Assembly (NCBI GenBank): GCA_937894055.1
Contig: CALDHQ010000110.1
Location: 1-8,663 of the forward strand
Direction of reading: 5' to 3'
Source of the DNA: an uncultured Polymorphobacter sp.
GTDB lineage: Bacteria; Pseudomonadota; Alphaproteobacteria; Sphingomonadales; Sphingomonadaceae
DNA: 8,663 bases
In this document: piece after piece, positions 1 to 5,961 of the stretch
How positions within the stretch are numbered: the stretch's first letter is position 1
Layout: the number at the start of each line of letters is the position of its first letter
Program-made: the position numbers and the translations under genes
The notes under the pieces: model-generated
Database searches by the model: none
What the model was told of the DNA's origin: nothing
Seen by the model: the letters and a program-made list of their open reading frames with translations, nothing else

Positions 1-423
1 GCGCGTGCCGAGGGCGCAGCCGAAGTCGATGCCGACAATGACGACGGCGCCGATGACGACGCCGCACCGGTCGAGGCGCTGCGCGACGGTGGCCGCGACA
101 ATGGCAACCGCGACAATGGCGGCCGCGATAACGGCAACCGCGACGAACGCCCGCGCAATGACGGTCGCCGCGACCGCAACTACAATGACGGCAACCGCAA
201 CGACGGCAATCGCAATGATGCCGGCCGCGCGCCGCGTCAGGAAGAGGCCCCGCGGCCGCGCCGCGAGCCCGCCCCTGTCGTCGATGACATGCCGATCATT
301 CAGGGCCTGCCGCCGGCGATCGAGCTTGGCGCCGAAACCGACGATGCCCCCGCCGTACCGCGTCGTGGCCGCGGCCGGCCGCGCAAGGTTGTCGCCGAAG
401 CGACCGGCGAAGCCGAAGGCTGA
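1..423 (+). CDS. C-terminal part of a low-complexity DUF4167-like protein (5' end outside window)
   Basis: The frame is open from base 1 to a TGA at 421-423, giving 140 residues of a longer protein. It begins with an acidic Asp/Glu/Ala stretch, then an Asn-Gly-Arg-Asp repeat region (about residues 29-76), a Pro/Arg segment, a short ordered-looking motif with GLPPAIELG, and a basic end with the AT-hook-like core RGRGRPRK. This composition, the LPPAI-type motif near the end and the high GC resemble the C-termini of alphaproteobacterial DUF4167 proteins, which have an ordered N-terminal domain and a disordered charged tail; nucleic-acid binding is a guess from composition. The diagnostic N-terminal domain lies outside the window, so an RNase E-like or DEAD-box helicase tail is also possible. 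The next gene starts 2 bp after the stop, suggesting one operon. Confidence 0.55.
   Translation, partial: ARAEGAAEVDADNDDGADDDAAPVEALRDGGRDNGNRDNGGRDNGNRDERPRNDGRRDRNYNDGNRNDGNRNDAGRAPRQEEAPRPRREPAPVVDDMPIIQGLPPAIELGAETDDAPAVPRRGRGRPRKVVAEATGEAEG
85..228 (+). repeat. Imperfect 15-bp tandem repeat coding for DNGNR-type units
   Basis: In reading frame 1 the codons repeat with a period of about five: gac-aat-ggc-aac-cgc at 97-111, gac-aat-ggc-ggc-cgc at 112-126, gat-aac-ggc-aac-cgc at 127-141, then more degenerate copies to 228. It encodes Asp/Asn-Gly-Asn-Arg pentapeptides in the disordered tail. Such arrays can change length by slippage in whole codons, so copy number may differ between strains. 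Confidence 0.7.
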
Positions 424-425
424 CC

Positions 426-1019
426 ATGACCGCCGGGCACGCCGCGTCGTTGCCCGGCGATCTTGCCGCGGTGTTGGACACGGCTTGGCAGTTGCTTGAG
501 GCAGCGGCCGGCGATCTCAAGGCGCCGTTGCGCACGCCCGTGGTCATCGGACTCGCCGACAATGGCCCTGATGGCCGCGTCATGGTGCTGCGCGAATGCC
601 GCGTGGCTTCGTCGCAGCTGATTTTCCACACCGACCTGCGTTCGCCGAAAGCGAAGAACCTGCAGCGCGATCCGCGCGTGGCGATTGTCGGCTATGATGC
701 GACGCGTGCGCTTCAGCTGCGCCTGCATGGCCGGGCGCACTTCCAAACTGACGAGGCCGCCGTTGATGCTGCGTGGCGGGCAACATCGCCGACAGCGCGA
801 CGCAACTATGCGACCCACCTGCCGCCGGGCGCGCGACTCGAATCCGCCAGCGACGGCCAACCCGAATCGATCGACGACGCGGCCGCACGACGCAGCTTCG
901 CGCGCATGGTCGTGGATATTACGCACATAGATTGGCTTGAACTCGCCGCTGCCGGGCATCGCCGCGCGCAGTTTGTAGCGGCCGCAGACGGCTGGACTGG
1001 TAGCTGGTGCGTTCCCTGA
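426..1019 (+). CDS. Pyridoxamine 5'-phosphate oxidase-family flavoprotein (split-barrel FMN binding)
   Basis: The 197-residue product matches the PNPOx-like split-barrel family (the Alr4036-type branch). Visible landmarks are RVMVLRE at residues 51-57 and TDLRSPKAKNL at 69-79, both of the kind that bind FMN phosphate in this family, LQLRLHGRA at 96-104 (second barrel half), and a C-terminal IDWLELAAAGHRRAQF at 158-173. The usual role is an FMN-dependent oxidase or reductase in the cytoplasm. True PdxH activity (pyridoxine/pyridoxamine phosphate to PLP) is not assured, because this branch includes proteins of unknown substrate. The ATG at 426 is 2 bp after the stop of the upstream gene, so translational coupling is likely; there is no room for a separate promoter. 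The long open frames on the opposite strand are GC-rich shadows. Confidence 0.85.
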   Translation: MTAGHAASLPGDLAAVLDTAWQLLEAAAGDLKAPLRTPVVIGLADNGPDGRVMVLRECRVASSQLIFHTDLRSPKAKNLQRDPRVAIVGYDATRALQLRLHGRAHFQTDEAAVDAAWRATSPTARRNYATHLPPGARLESASDGQPESIDDAAARRSFARMVVDITHIDWLELAAAGHRRAQFVAAADGWTGSWCVP

Positions 1020-1020
1020 A

Positions 1021-1053
1021 GCGCCGGTGTTGCGCCGCAGCAACAGCGGGCGC
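1021..1053 (+). terminator. Possible hairpin after the PNPOx gene
   Basis: Inner arms TGTTGC (1028-1033) and GCAACA (1040-1045) enclose a 6-base loop, and outer arms GCGCC (1021-1025) and GGCGC (1049-1053) pair around an internal bulge. It starts 2 bases after the stop codon. No T-run follows, so intrinsic termination is uncertain. The right outer arm touches the first PHO-box repeat. Confidence 0.35.
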
Positions 1054-1081
1054 TGTCATCAAACTGTATTAAAACCGTCAC
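1053..1081 (+). promoter_or_regulatory. PHO box candidate (three 7-bp direct repeats) upstream of porin 1
   Basis: Three CTGTCAT-like repeats are spaced exactly 11 bp apart: CTGTCAT at 1053-1059, CTGTATT at 1064-1070 and CCGTCAC at 1075-1081, separated by the AT-rich tetramers CAAA and AAAA. PhoB binds tandem CTGTCAT repeats with 4-bp A/T-rich spacers, one turn of helix apart, so this fits the known site well. It lies about 120 bp ahead of the porin 1 start codon. No convincing -10 box could be picked downstream, which leaves the transcription start open. Confidence 0.75.
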
Positions 1082-1200
1082 CTTCGCGTCGCGCGCCGGA
1101 CATAGGCAGCACAACGAAGGCAGCACCGGAAATCCACCGGGATTGCCCTGACGTTTTGGTGTTGTGCGGCGGGGTTGCCGCGAGGGACAGGGGTTTTTCG

Positions 1201-2835
1201 ATGAAGTTGAACAAGATGACGGCGGTGCTGCTGGCAGCAACAATGCTCGGCGGAGTCGCGACGCCCGCGCTTGCGGCGTCAAAGAAGTCGAGCGATTCGG
1301 AACTGCGCGCGATTGTTGAACGCCAGCAGAAGCAGATCGATGCGCTCACCGCGCAGATTCAGGCGATGCAGGCCAATGCGGCACCGGTCGTCGGCGCGCT
1401 CGCCGGTGGTGTGGTTGCCGATGCGAACGCCGCCGAAGAAAACGCTGCAAACATCGAATTCATGCAGGCGACGATCGAAGCGCAGCAGGCGCAGCTCGAC
1501 GTGCTCAAGAAGACCACCGCGACCAATGCCCCGAACTGGAAGGGTGCACCCGAGCTCAAGAGCGGCACCGGCTTCACCTGGAAGCCCAATGGCGTCATCC
1601 AGCTCGATGCCGGTTATGTCTCGAACCCCGACAACCGCGTCCCGACCAGCAACCTTGGTTGGAACAGCCTGTTCCGCCGCTTGCTGTTCGGCGTCGAAGG
1701 CACCGTGCCCGGCGGCTTCAAGTACAAGATGCAGTTCAACTTCGCCGGCGGCGCGGTTGGCTTCGAAGACGTGCTGTTCGCCTATGAGCCCGAAGGCAGC
1801 CACCTTTCGGCCGAGATCGGCTATTTCTACGCCTACAACGGCATGGAAAACCAGACGTCGAACCGCTTCCTGACAGTCATGGAACGCGCCCAGTACACCG
1901 AAGCGTTCAACGAAGACCGCCGTATCGGTGTCGGCGCCAAGTATCAGAACCCGACGTTCCTCGCACAGGTCGGTCTGTTCAATGGTACCAGCGTCAACAA
2001 CAACGGTGACAACACCGCCTGGCAGCTTTCGGCACGCGGTGTCTGGTATCCGAAGTTCGGTGAAACCCAGCTCCATGTCGGCGGTAGCTACCAGAACCGC
2101 AGCAACCAGAAGAACGCCCTCAACGGTGCCTACTCGACCCGGCCGTTCACGCGCCTCACCACGGTGCGCTTCGTCGGCGCCGGCGTTGAGCCGTCGCCGC
2201 TGCCGGCAAACCCGCCGGGCCTGTCGGGTTCGCTCAACGGCAGCATCGCGTCGTTCGGTGACCAGATCCTCGGCTATGAACTCGCCGCCATCCACGGCCC
2301 GCTGTCGTTCAAGTCGGAAGGCCAGTATCTGATGGTCGATGCCATCCAGCCCGGCGAAGTGCTGAGCGGCGGCCAGGCGACGAGCGGCTTCCGCACACTG
2401 CAGGATCCGAACTTCTTCACCATCTTCGGTGAAGTCGGTTACTGGTTCACCGGTGAAACGCTGGGTTACAAGAACGGCAAGTTCGACCGCACCAAGATCA
2501 TCAAGCCGTTCGATCAGGGCGGTTGGGGCGGCATCCAGGCGGTGGCCCGCGTCGACTACCTCAACATGAACTACTATGTCGGCGGTGCGACCGGCAGCAA
2601 CAGCGGCACCGTCGTCAACGGCACGCTCAACGGTGGCTCGCAGCTCGGCGCGCTGTTCGCGGTCAACTGGTGGCCGACCGACTATGTCCGCTTCTCGGCG
2701 CAATACACCCATGCCAAGATCCAGGGCGGCCCGCTCGCGGCGATTGTCGACCCGACGGTCATCGGCTCACCGCCGGTCTATGATCGCAACTACGGCGTCA
2801 ACGTCTTCGCGCTGCGCGGCCAGATCGACTTCTAA
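1201..2835 (+). CDS. OprP/OprO-family anion-selective porin, copy 1 (probably phosphate-regulated)
   Basis: The 544-residue product is an outer-membrane porin of the phosphate-selective porin O/P family, which forms trimeric 16-strand barrels for anion uptake. Residues 1-25 are a signal peptide (positive start MKLNK, hydrophobic core, cleavage near TPALA). Residues about 33-58 (SELRAIVERQQKQIDAL onward) and about 78-104 are heptad-like coiled-coil segments, as in many proteobacterial porins with a periplasmic trimerisation stalk. The remainder alternates beta strands with Gly/Asn-rich loops and ends in QIDF, the aromatic C-terminus expected for BAM-dependent insertion. The frame is open from 1027, but ATG 1201 is chosen because it starts the signal peptide and AGGGG lies at 1189-1193, 7 bases upstream. 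The PHO box upstream suggests induction by phosphate starvation. It is clearly more distant from porins 2 and 3 than they are from each other. Confidence 0.93.
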   Translation: MKLNKMTAVLLAATMLGGVATPALAASKKSSDSELRAIVERQQKQIDALTAQIQAMQANAAPVVGALAGGVVADANAAEENAANIEFMQATIEAQQAQLDVLKKTTATNAPNWKGAPELKSGTGFTWKPNGVIQLDAGYVSNPDNRVPTSNLGWNSLFRRLLFGVEGTVPGGFKYKMQFNFAGGAVGFEDVLFAYEPEGSHLSAEIGYFYAYNGMENQTSNRFLTVMERAQYTEAFNEDRRIGVGAKYQNPTFLAQVGLFNGTSVNNNGDNTAWQLSARGVWYPKFGETQLHVGGSYQNRSNQKNALNGAYSTRPFTRLTTVRFVGAGVEPSPLPANPPGLSGSLNGSIASFGDQILGYELAAIHGPLSFKSEGQYLMVDAIQPGEVLSGGQATSGFRTLQDPNFFTIFGEVGYWFTGETLGYKNGKFDRTKIIKPFDQGGWGGIQAVARVDYLNMNYYVGGATGSNSGTVVNGTLNGGSQLGALFAVNWWPTDYVRFSAQYTHAKIQGGPLAAIVDPTVIGSPPVYDRNYGVNVFALRGQIDF

Positions 2836-2858
2836 GCCACCACGGCACACTCAAACAG

Positions 2859-2897
2859 AACGGGCAGCAATCGCGAGATTGCTGCCCGTTGCTTTTT
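2859..2897 (+). terminator. Intrinsic terminator of porin 1
   Basis: A perfect 14-bp stem (2859-2872 with 2877-2890, core CGGGCAGCAATC) closes a GCGA tetraloop and is followed by GC and a run of five T at 2893-2897. It sits 24 bases after the porin 1 stop. On the other strand the same stem could help stop sbp transcripts. Confidence 0.88.
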
Positions 2898-2912
2898 GCC
2901 CGTTGCCCAGTG

Positions 2913-2944
2913 GCGCGGGCAGCGTTGGGAGTCGCTGCCCGCGC
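2913..2944 (-). terminator. Hairpin downstream of sbp, likely terminator
   Basis: A perfect 12-bp GC-rich stem (2913-2924 with 2933-2944) with an 8-base loop lies 25 bases beyond the sbp stop codon. Read in the sbp direction there is no immediate T-run, so it may act together with the neighbouring porin 1 terminator as a two-hairpin barrier between convergent genes. Both stems share the arm GGGCAGC/GCTGCCC. Confidence 0.55.
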
Positions 2945-2969
2945 GTCCGGGGCCGACCGAACGCGCCCC

Positions 2970-3980
2970 CTAGCGCTTGGCCTCGGAATAGATGCGATCG
3001 AAGACACCGCCATCGGCGAAGTGCGTCTTCTGCGCCGTCGCCCAGCCACCGAAGTTGGTTTCAATGGTGAGCAGCTTAACGACCGGAAACTGCGGTGCGT
3101 ATTTGGCGATCGCGGCCGGCGTCCGCGGCCGATAGAAGTTCTTGCCGATCAGGTCCTGACCTGTCGGCGTATACAGAAACTTCAGATAGGCTTCCGACAC
3201 CGCGCGCGTGCCATGGCGATCAACATTGGCATCGACCACCGCGACCGGCGGCTCGGCGAGAATCGAGATTGACGGGATGACAATGTCGAACTTGTCGGCG
3301 CCGAACTCGTTGCGCGACAGCATCGCCTCGTTCTCCCACGCCAGCAGCACGTCGCCGACGCCGCGCTGGACGAAAGTCGTTGTCGAGCCGCGCGCACCCG
3401 AATCAAGTACGGGCACGTGCGAGAACAATTTGGTGATGTAGTCCTCGGCCGCTTCACGCGAGCCAAGCGTCCGCCGCGCCCAGCCATAGGCGGCGAGATA
3501 GTTCCAGCGCGCCCCGCCGCTGGTCTTGGGGTTCGGGGTGATGACTTCGACGCCGGGCTTGATCAGGTCGCTCCAGTCCTTGATGCCCTTGGGATTGCCC
3601 TTGCGCACCAGGAAGACGATCGTTGAATAATAGGGCGCCGAGTTGTTCGGCAGGCGGGCCTGCCAGGTTGCCGGCAATAGCTTCGCCCGCGTCGAAATCT
3701 CGTCAATGTCATAGGCCAGCGCCAAGGTCACGACGTCGGCCTGCAGCCCGTCGATGACCGATCGTGCCTGCTTGCCCGAACCGCCGTGCGACTGGTTGAT
3801 CACCACATCGTCGCCGGTCTTGGCTTTCCATTCCTTGCCGAAAGCAGCGTTGATGTCCTTGTAGAGCTCACGCGTCGGATCGTAGCTGACGTTGAGTATC
3901 TCAACCTTCGCCGCGGCAGCTGGCGTTGCTGCCGCCACCAGGGCGCTCGCGACGGCCCCTAACAAAATTGCCAAGCGCAT
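2970..3980 (-). CDS. sbp: Periplasmic sulfate-binding protein (Sbp/CysP family) of an ABC importer
   Basis: The 336-residue protein captures sulfate (or thiosulfate) in the periplasm and delivers it to a CysTWA-type ABC transporter. It has a signal peptide (1-24, MRLAILL to PAAAA). All the family's anion-contact segments are present: SYDPTRELY at 32-40, SHGGSGKQA at 64-72, [17 protein letters not shown] at 150-166, GARGSTTTF at 195-203 and [10 protein letters not shown] at 210-219 with the binding-site Trp at 215. The length is normal for the family. The frame stays open to 4043, but ATG 3980 is chosen because it opens the signal peptide and has GGGAGG 6 bases upstream. No permease or ATPase genes flank it: it is tail-to-tail with porin 1 and divergent from porin 2, with about 274 bp between start codons. 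This suggests that it supplies a transporter encoded elsewhere and is co-controlled with porin 2. Sulfate versus thiosulfate preference cannot be told from sequence. Confidence 0.95.
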   Translation of the reverse strand: MRLAILLGAVASALVAAATPAAAAKVEILNVSYDPTRELYKDINAAFGKEWKAKTGDDVVINQSHGGSGKQARSVIDGLQADVVTLALAYDIDEISTRAKLLPATWQARLPNNSAPYYSTIVFLVRKGNPKGIKDWSDLIKPGVEVITPNPKTSGGARWNYLAAYGWARRTLGSREAAEDYITKLFSHVPVLDSGARGSTTTFVQRGVGDVLLAWENEAMLSRNEFGADKFDIVIPSISILAEPPVAVVDANVDRHGTRAVSEAYLKFLYTPTGQDLIGKNFYRPRTPAAIAKYAPQFPVVKLLTIETNFGGWATAQKTHFADGGVFDRIYSEAKR

Positions 3981-4015
3981 TTCTTGCCTCCCGAAGAATC
4001 GATTCCAGTGACGCA

Positions 4016-4043
4016 ATCTTATTCCCATCAGTTTGATAGGCAA
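4016..4043 (-). promoter_or_regulatory. sbp: Candidate sigma70-type promoter of sbp
   Basis: On the minus strand TTGCCT (4043-4038) and TAAGAT (4021-4016) are separated by 16 bp, each matching four of six consensus positions. A start site about 7 bases beyond would leave a leader of roughly 30 bases containing the GGGAGG ribosome site. The match is modest, so this is a candidate only. Confidence 0.35.
4021..4043. promoter_or_regulatory. Imperfect dyad overlapping the sbp promoter, possible operator
   Basis: The + strand reads ATTCCCATCA-GTT-TGATAGGCAA: the two 10-base halves are inverted repeats with 7 of 10 positions matching and a perfect ATCA/TGAT core. It covers the proposed -35 box and spacer of sbp, where a sulfur-responsive repressor or LysR-type regulator could act. 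The regulator is unknown. Confidence 0.4.
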
Positions 4044-4084
4044 TAGGCCAAATTTTTACCGTCGCGTAGATTCGCTTTGTCCAA

Positions 4085-4102
4085 GCCTCGCGACATCGAG
4101 GC
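4085..4102. repeat. Short perfect inverted repeat in the sbp/porin 2 control region
   Basis: GCCTCG (4085-4090) and CGAGGC (4097-4102) flank a 6-base spacer, between the divergent candidate promoters. It could be a protein-binding dyad or chance in GC-rich DNA. Confidence 0.3.
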
Positions 4103-4120
4103 GTCCCTGCAAGCGCTGGA

Positions 4121-4149
4121 TTGAAATCCCACCTAATAAGTAGGATAAT
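4121..4149 (+). promoter_or_regulatory. Candidate sigma70-type promoter of porin 2
   Basis: TTGAAA at 4121-4126 and GATAAT at 4144-4149 each match the consensus at five of six positions, with an ideal 17-bp spacer. The site sits in an AT-rich island inside otherwise GC-rich DNA. The spacer contains the small inverted repeat CCTA/TAGG (4132-4135 and 4141-4144). Transcription would start near 4156, leaving a leader of about 100 bases before porin 2. Confidence 0.65.
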
Positions 4150-4254
4150 AATTCTTGCGCGCCAGTCTTGCCCGGGGATGAGCAGTATGGCGATGCAGGA
4201 ACGCGACGCGCAGGCGCCGGTTCCAGGGCTCATGACGAAAAAGGGGACGAACCG

Positions 4255-5811
4255 ATGCAACTTGCCAAAATTGCCGCTGGACTGCTGGTGACGACAATAT
4301 TGGCCGGCGTGCCGGCGCACGCAGCTTCATCGGCGAAGGCCGATGCCGACCTGCGCGCGGTCATCGCCGCGCAGCAAAAGCAAATCGATGCGCTCGCCGC
4401 GCAGGTCGAGGCGCTGCGCGCGCAACAGGCCAAGGTGCCGGCGGCGGTCGCAGCGAATGCCGAGGAGGAAGACAGCAAGTCGGAATTCATGACCGCGCAG
4501 CTCGAAGCGCAACAGGCGCAGATCGATTCGGTCAAAGCCAAGACCGATGCTAACGCACCGTCGTGGAAGGGCGGGCCCGAATTCAAAGGTGGCGGCTTCT
4601 CGTTCAAGCCCGGCGGCGAGATCCAGTACGACTTCGGCTATGTCTCGAATCCGAACAACGCCATCAACACCGCCAACCTCGGTTACAACGGCATCGCGCG
4701 ACGCCTGATCCTGTCGGCGCAGGGAGATGTGCCCGGCGGTTTCAAATACAACATCAACGTCAACTTCGCCGGCGCCGTGATCTCCTATGAGGACGTGGTC
4801 TTCTCATACGAACCCGCGGGCAAGAAATGGTCGGCGCAGATCGGCTATATGTACCCGTTCAGCAGCCTCGAGAACATGACGAGCAACAAGTTCACCTCGT
4901 TCGTCGAACGCTCGCAGTTCCAGGATGCCTGGGGCAACGGCCGCCGAATCGGTGCGGCACTGGGCTACACGACCGACACCTGGCGCCTCAACGCCGGGCT
5001 GTTCAATGGCCAGATCAACACGCTGGCCACCAATACCGACTGGGAGGCGGCGATCCGCGGCGTCTATTATCCCAAGGCACTGGGCGGCCAGCTGCACTTC
5101 GGCGCGAGTTACCAGTATCGCGAGCCCGCGGTGTCTTCGCAGGGTTTCCTCTATCAGGCGCGGCCGTTCACGCAGACGACCAACGTGCGCTTCGTCGGCA
5201 CCGGGCCGGCGAACAATACCGGCACCATCGCGTCGGGCATCGCGGTGTCGAACGACCAGATCTTCGGCGCCGAACTCGCCGGCATCTGGGGGCCGCTGCA
5301 TGTCGTTTCCGAAGCGCAGTACCTCAAGGTCAATGCGATCCAGCCGGGCCAGGTCCTGCCGCCGGGTCAGGCTTCTTCCGGGCAGCGCCTGCTCAATGAC
5401 CCGTCATTCTTCTCGGTCTATGGCGAAGCGGGCTACTGGTTCACCGGCGAAACGCGCGGCTACAGCAAGGGTGGCTTTGGCCGGACCAAGATCAAGAACC
5501 CGTTCGACAAGGGCGGCTGGGGCGGCTTCCAGCTGGTCGGCCGAATCGACTATCTCAACCTGACCAAATGGGTCGGTGGCACCGGCAACGGCATTGTCGC
5601 CGGCGTGCTCAACGGCGGCCAGCAGACCGGCTATCAGCTTGCCCTCAACTGGTGGCCCACCGACTATGTGCGCTTCACGACGCAGTACAACCGGGCGGAT
5701 ATTACCGGCGGTCCCAACGCCGGTGCTGTCGACCCGACCAGCACCTCGCTGCTCACCGACCGCTCGTTCGGTGTCAATGTCCTGACGGTCCGCGCGCAGA
5801 TCGACTTCTAA
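4255..5811 (+). CDS. OprP/OprO-family anion-selective porin, copy 2 (probably sulfate-associated)
   Basis: The 518-residue outer-membrane porin has a signal peptide (1-23, MQLAKIAAGLL to PAHA), a coiled coil at about 31-59 (ADLRAVIAAQQKQIDALAAQ), a second at about 78-98, then the barrel, ending in QIDF. ATG 4255 is chosen over the upstream ATG 4168 in the same frame because it begins the signal peptide and has AAGGGGA at 4241-4247, 7 bases upstream. It shares a divergent control region with sbp, which argues for a role in admitting sulfate across the outer membrane; the anion itself is inferred, not read from the sequence. Very high similarity to porin 3, especially in the C-terminal half, shows a recent duplication. 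Relative to porin 3 it keeps more basic residues in the first half of the barrel. Confidence 0.93.
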   Translation: MQLAKIAAGLLVTTILAGVPAHAASSAKADADLRAVIAAQQKQIDALAAQVEALRAQQAKVPAAVAANAEEEDSKSEFMTAQLEAQQAQIDSVKAKTDANAPSWKGGPEFKGGGFSFKPGGEIQYDFGYVSNPNNAINTANLGYNGIARRLILSAQGDVPGGFKYNINVNFAGAVISYEDVVFSYEPAGKKWSAQIGYMYPFSSLENMTSNKFTSFVERSQFQDAWGNGRRIGAALGYTTDTWRLNAGLFNGQINTLATNTDWEAAIRGVYYPKALGGQLHFGASYQYREPAVSSQGFLYQARPFTQTTNVRFVGTGPANNTGTIASGIAVSNDQIFGAELAGIWGPLHVVSEAQYLKVNAIQPGQVLPPGQASSGQRLLNDPSFFSVYGEAGYWFTGETRGYSKGGFGRTKIKNPFDKGGWGGFQLVGRIDYLNLTKWVGGTGNGIVAGVLNGGQQTGYQLALNWWPTDYVRFTTQYNRADITGGPNAGAVDPTSTSLLTDRSFGVNVLTVRAQIDF

Positions 5812-5830
5812 TCGAACCCTGACGGCGGCG
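5812..5830. repeat. Copy of the sequence that follows porin 3, downstream of porin 2
   Basis: The 19 bases after the porin 2 stop match the 19 bases after the porin 3 stop (7519-7537) at 18 positions; similarity fades beyond. At the porin 3 locus these bases are the last codons of the minus-strand membrane protein gene. Here they have no gene, so they look like a leftover of duplication. Confidence 0.7.
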
Positions 5831-5851
5831 CATCGGCCGCCGCCGTCAGGG
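5817..5851 (+). terminator. Strong hairpin after porin 2, probable terminator
   Basis: A perfect 14-bp GC-rich stem (5817-5830 with 5838-5851, arms CCCTGACGGCGGCG and its complement) encloses a 7-base loop, 5 bases after the porin 2 stop. It lacks a T-run, so it may stop transcription only partly, stabilise the 3' end, or let transcription continue into porin 3. Confidence 0.6.
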
Positions 5852-5961
5852 GAAAGCCCGCGAAGCCAAACCTTCCGCAATTGCCAATTGCATCCATGCC
5901 TCCCGAATGAGAGACTCGGTCAACGCAGCATACGCATGTGCTCGGTTGAACGCCTGTCCAA

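Noticed and set aside
85..228. Tandem repeats as a possible CRISPR or iteron array
   Set aside because: The units are codon-periodic, adjacent without spacers, and inside a coding frame.
5..499. A + strand frame starting at 5 and rich in Met, Thr and Ala
   Set aside because: Frame 1 gives the acidic/Asn-Gly-Arg tail with a stop placed 2 bases before the next gene; the other frame is a repeat-derived shadow running into PNPOx.
300..1043. Long minus-strand frames opposite the PNPOx gene
   Set aside because: They overlap a recognisable flavoprotein and read as Arg/Ala-rich shadow sequence.
1027..1200. Extended N-terminus of porin 1 from 1027
   Set aside because: It would put 58 non-signal residues before a clear signal peptide and cover the PHO box; ATG 1201 has its own ribosome site.
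1279..2712. A 477-codon open frame on the minus strand opposite porin 1
   Set aside because: It lies wholly inside the porin coding region, has no family resemblance or ribosome site, and its composition is that of the antisense of GC-rich codons.
4168..4254. Extended N-terminus of porin 2 from ATG 4168
   Set aside because: The extra 29 residues precede a good signal peptide, and ATG 4255 has AAGGGGA at the right spacing.
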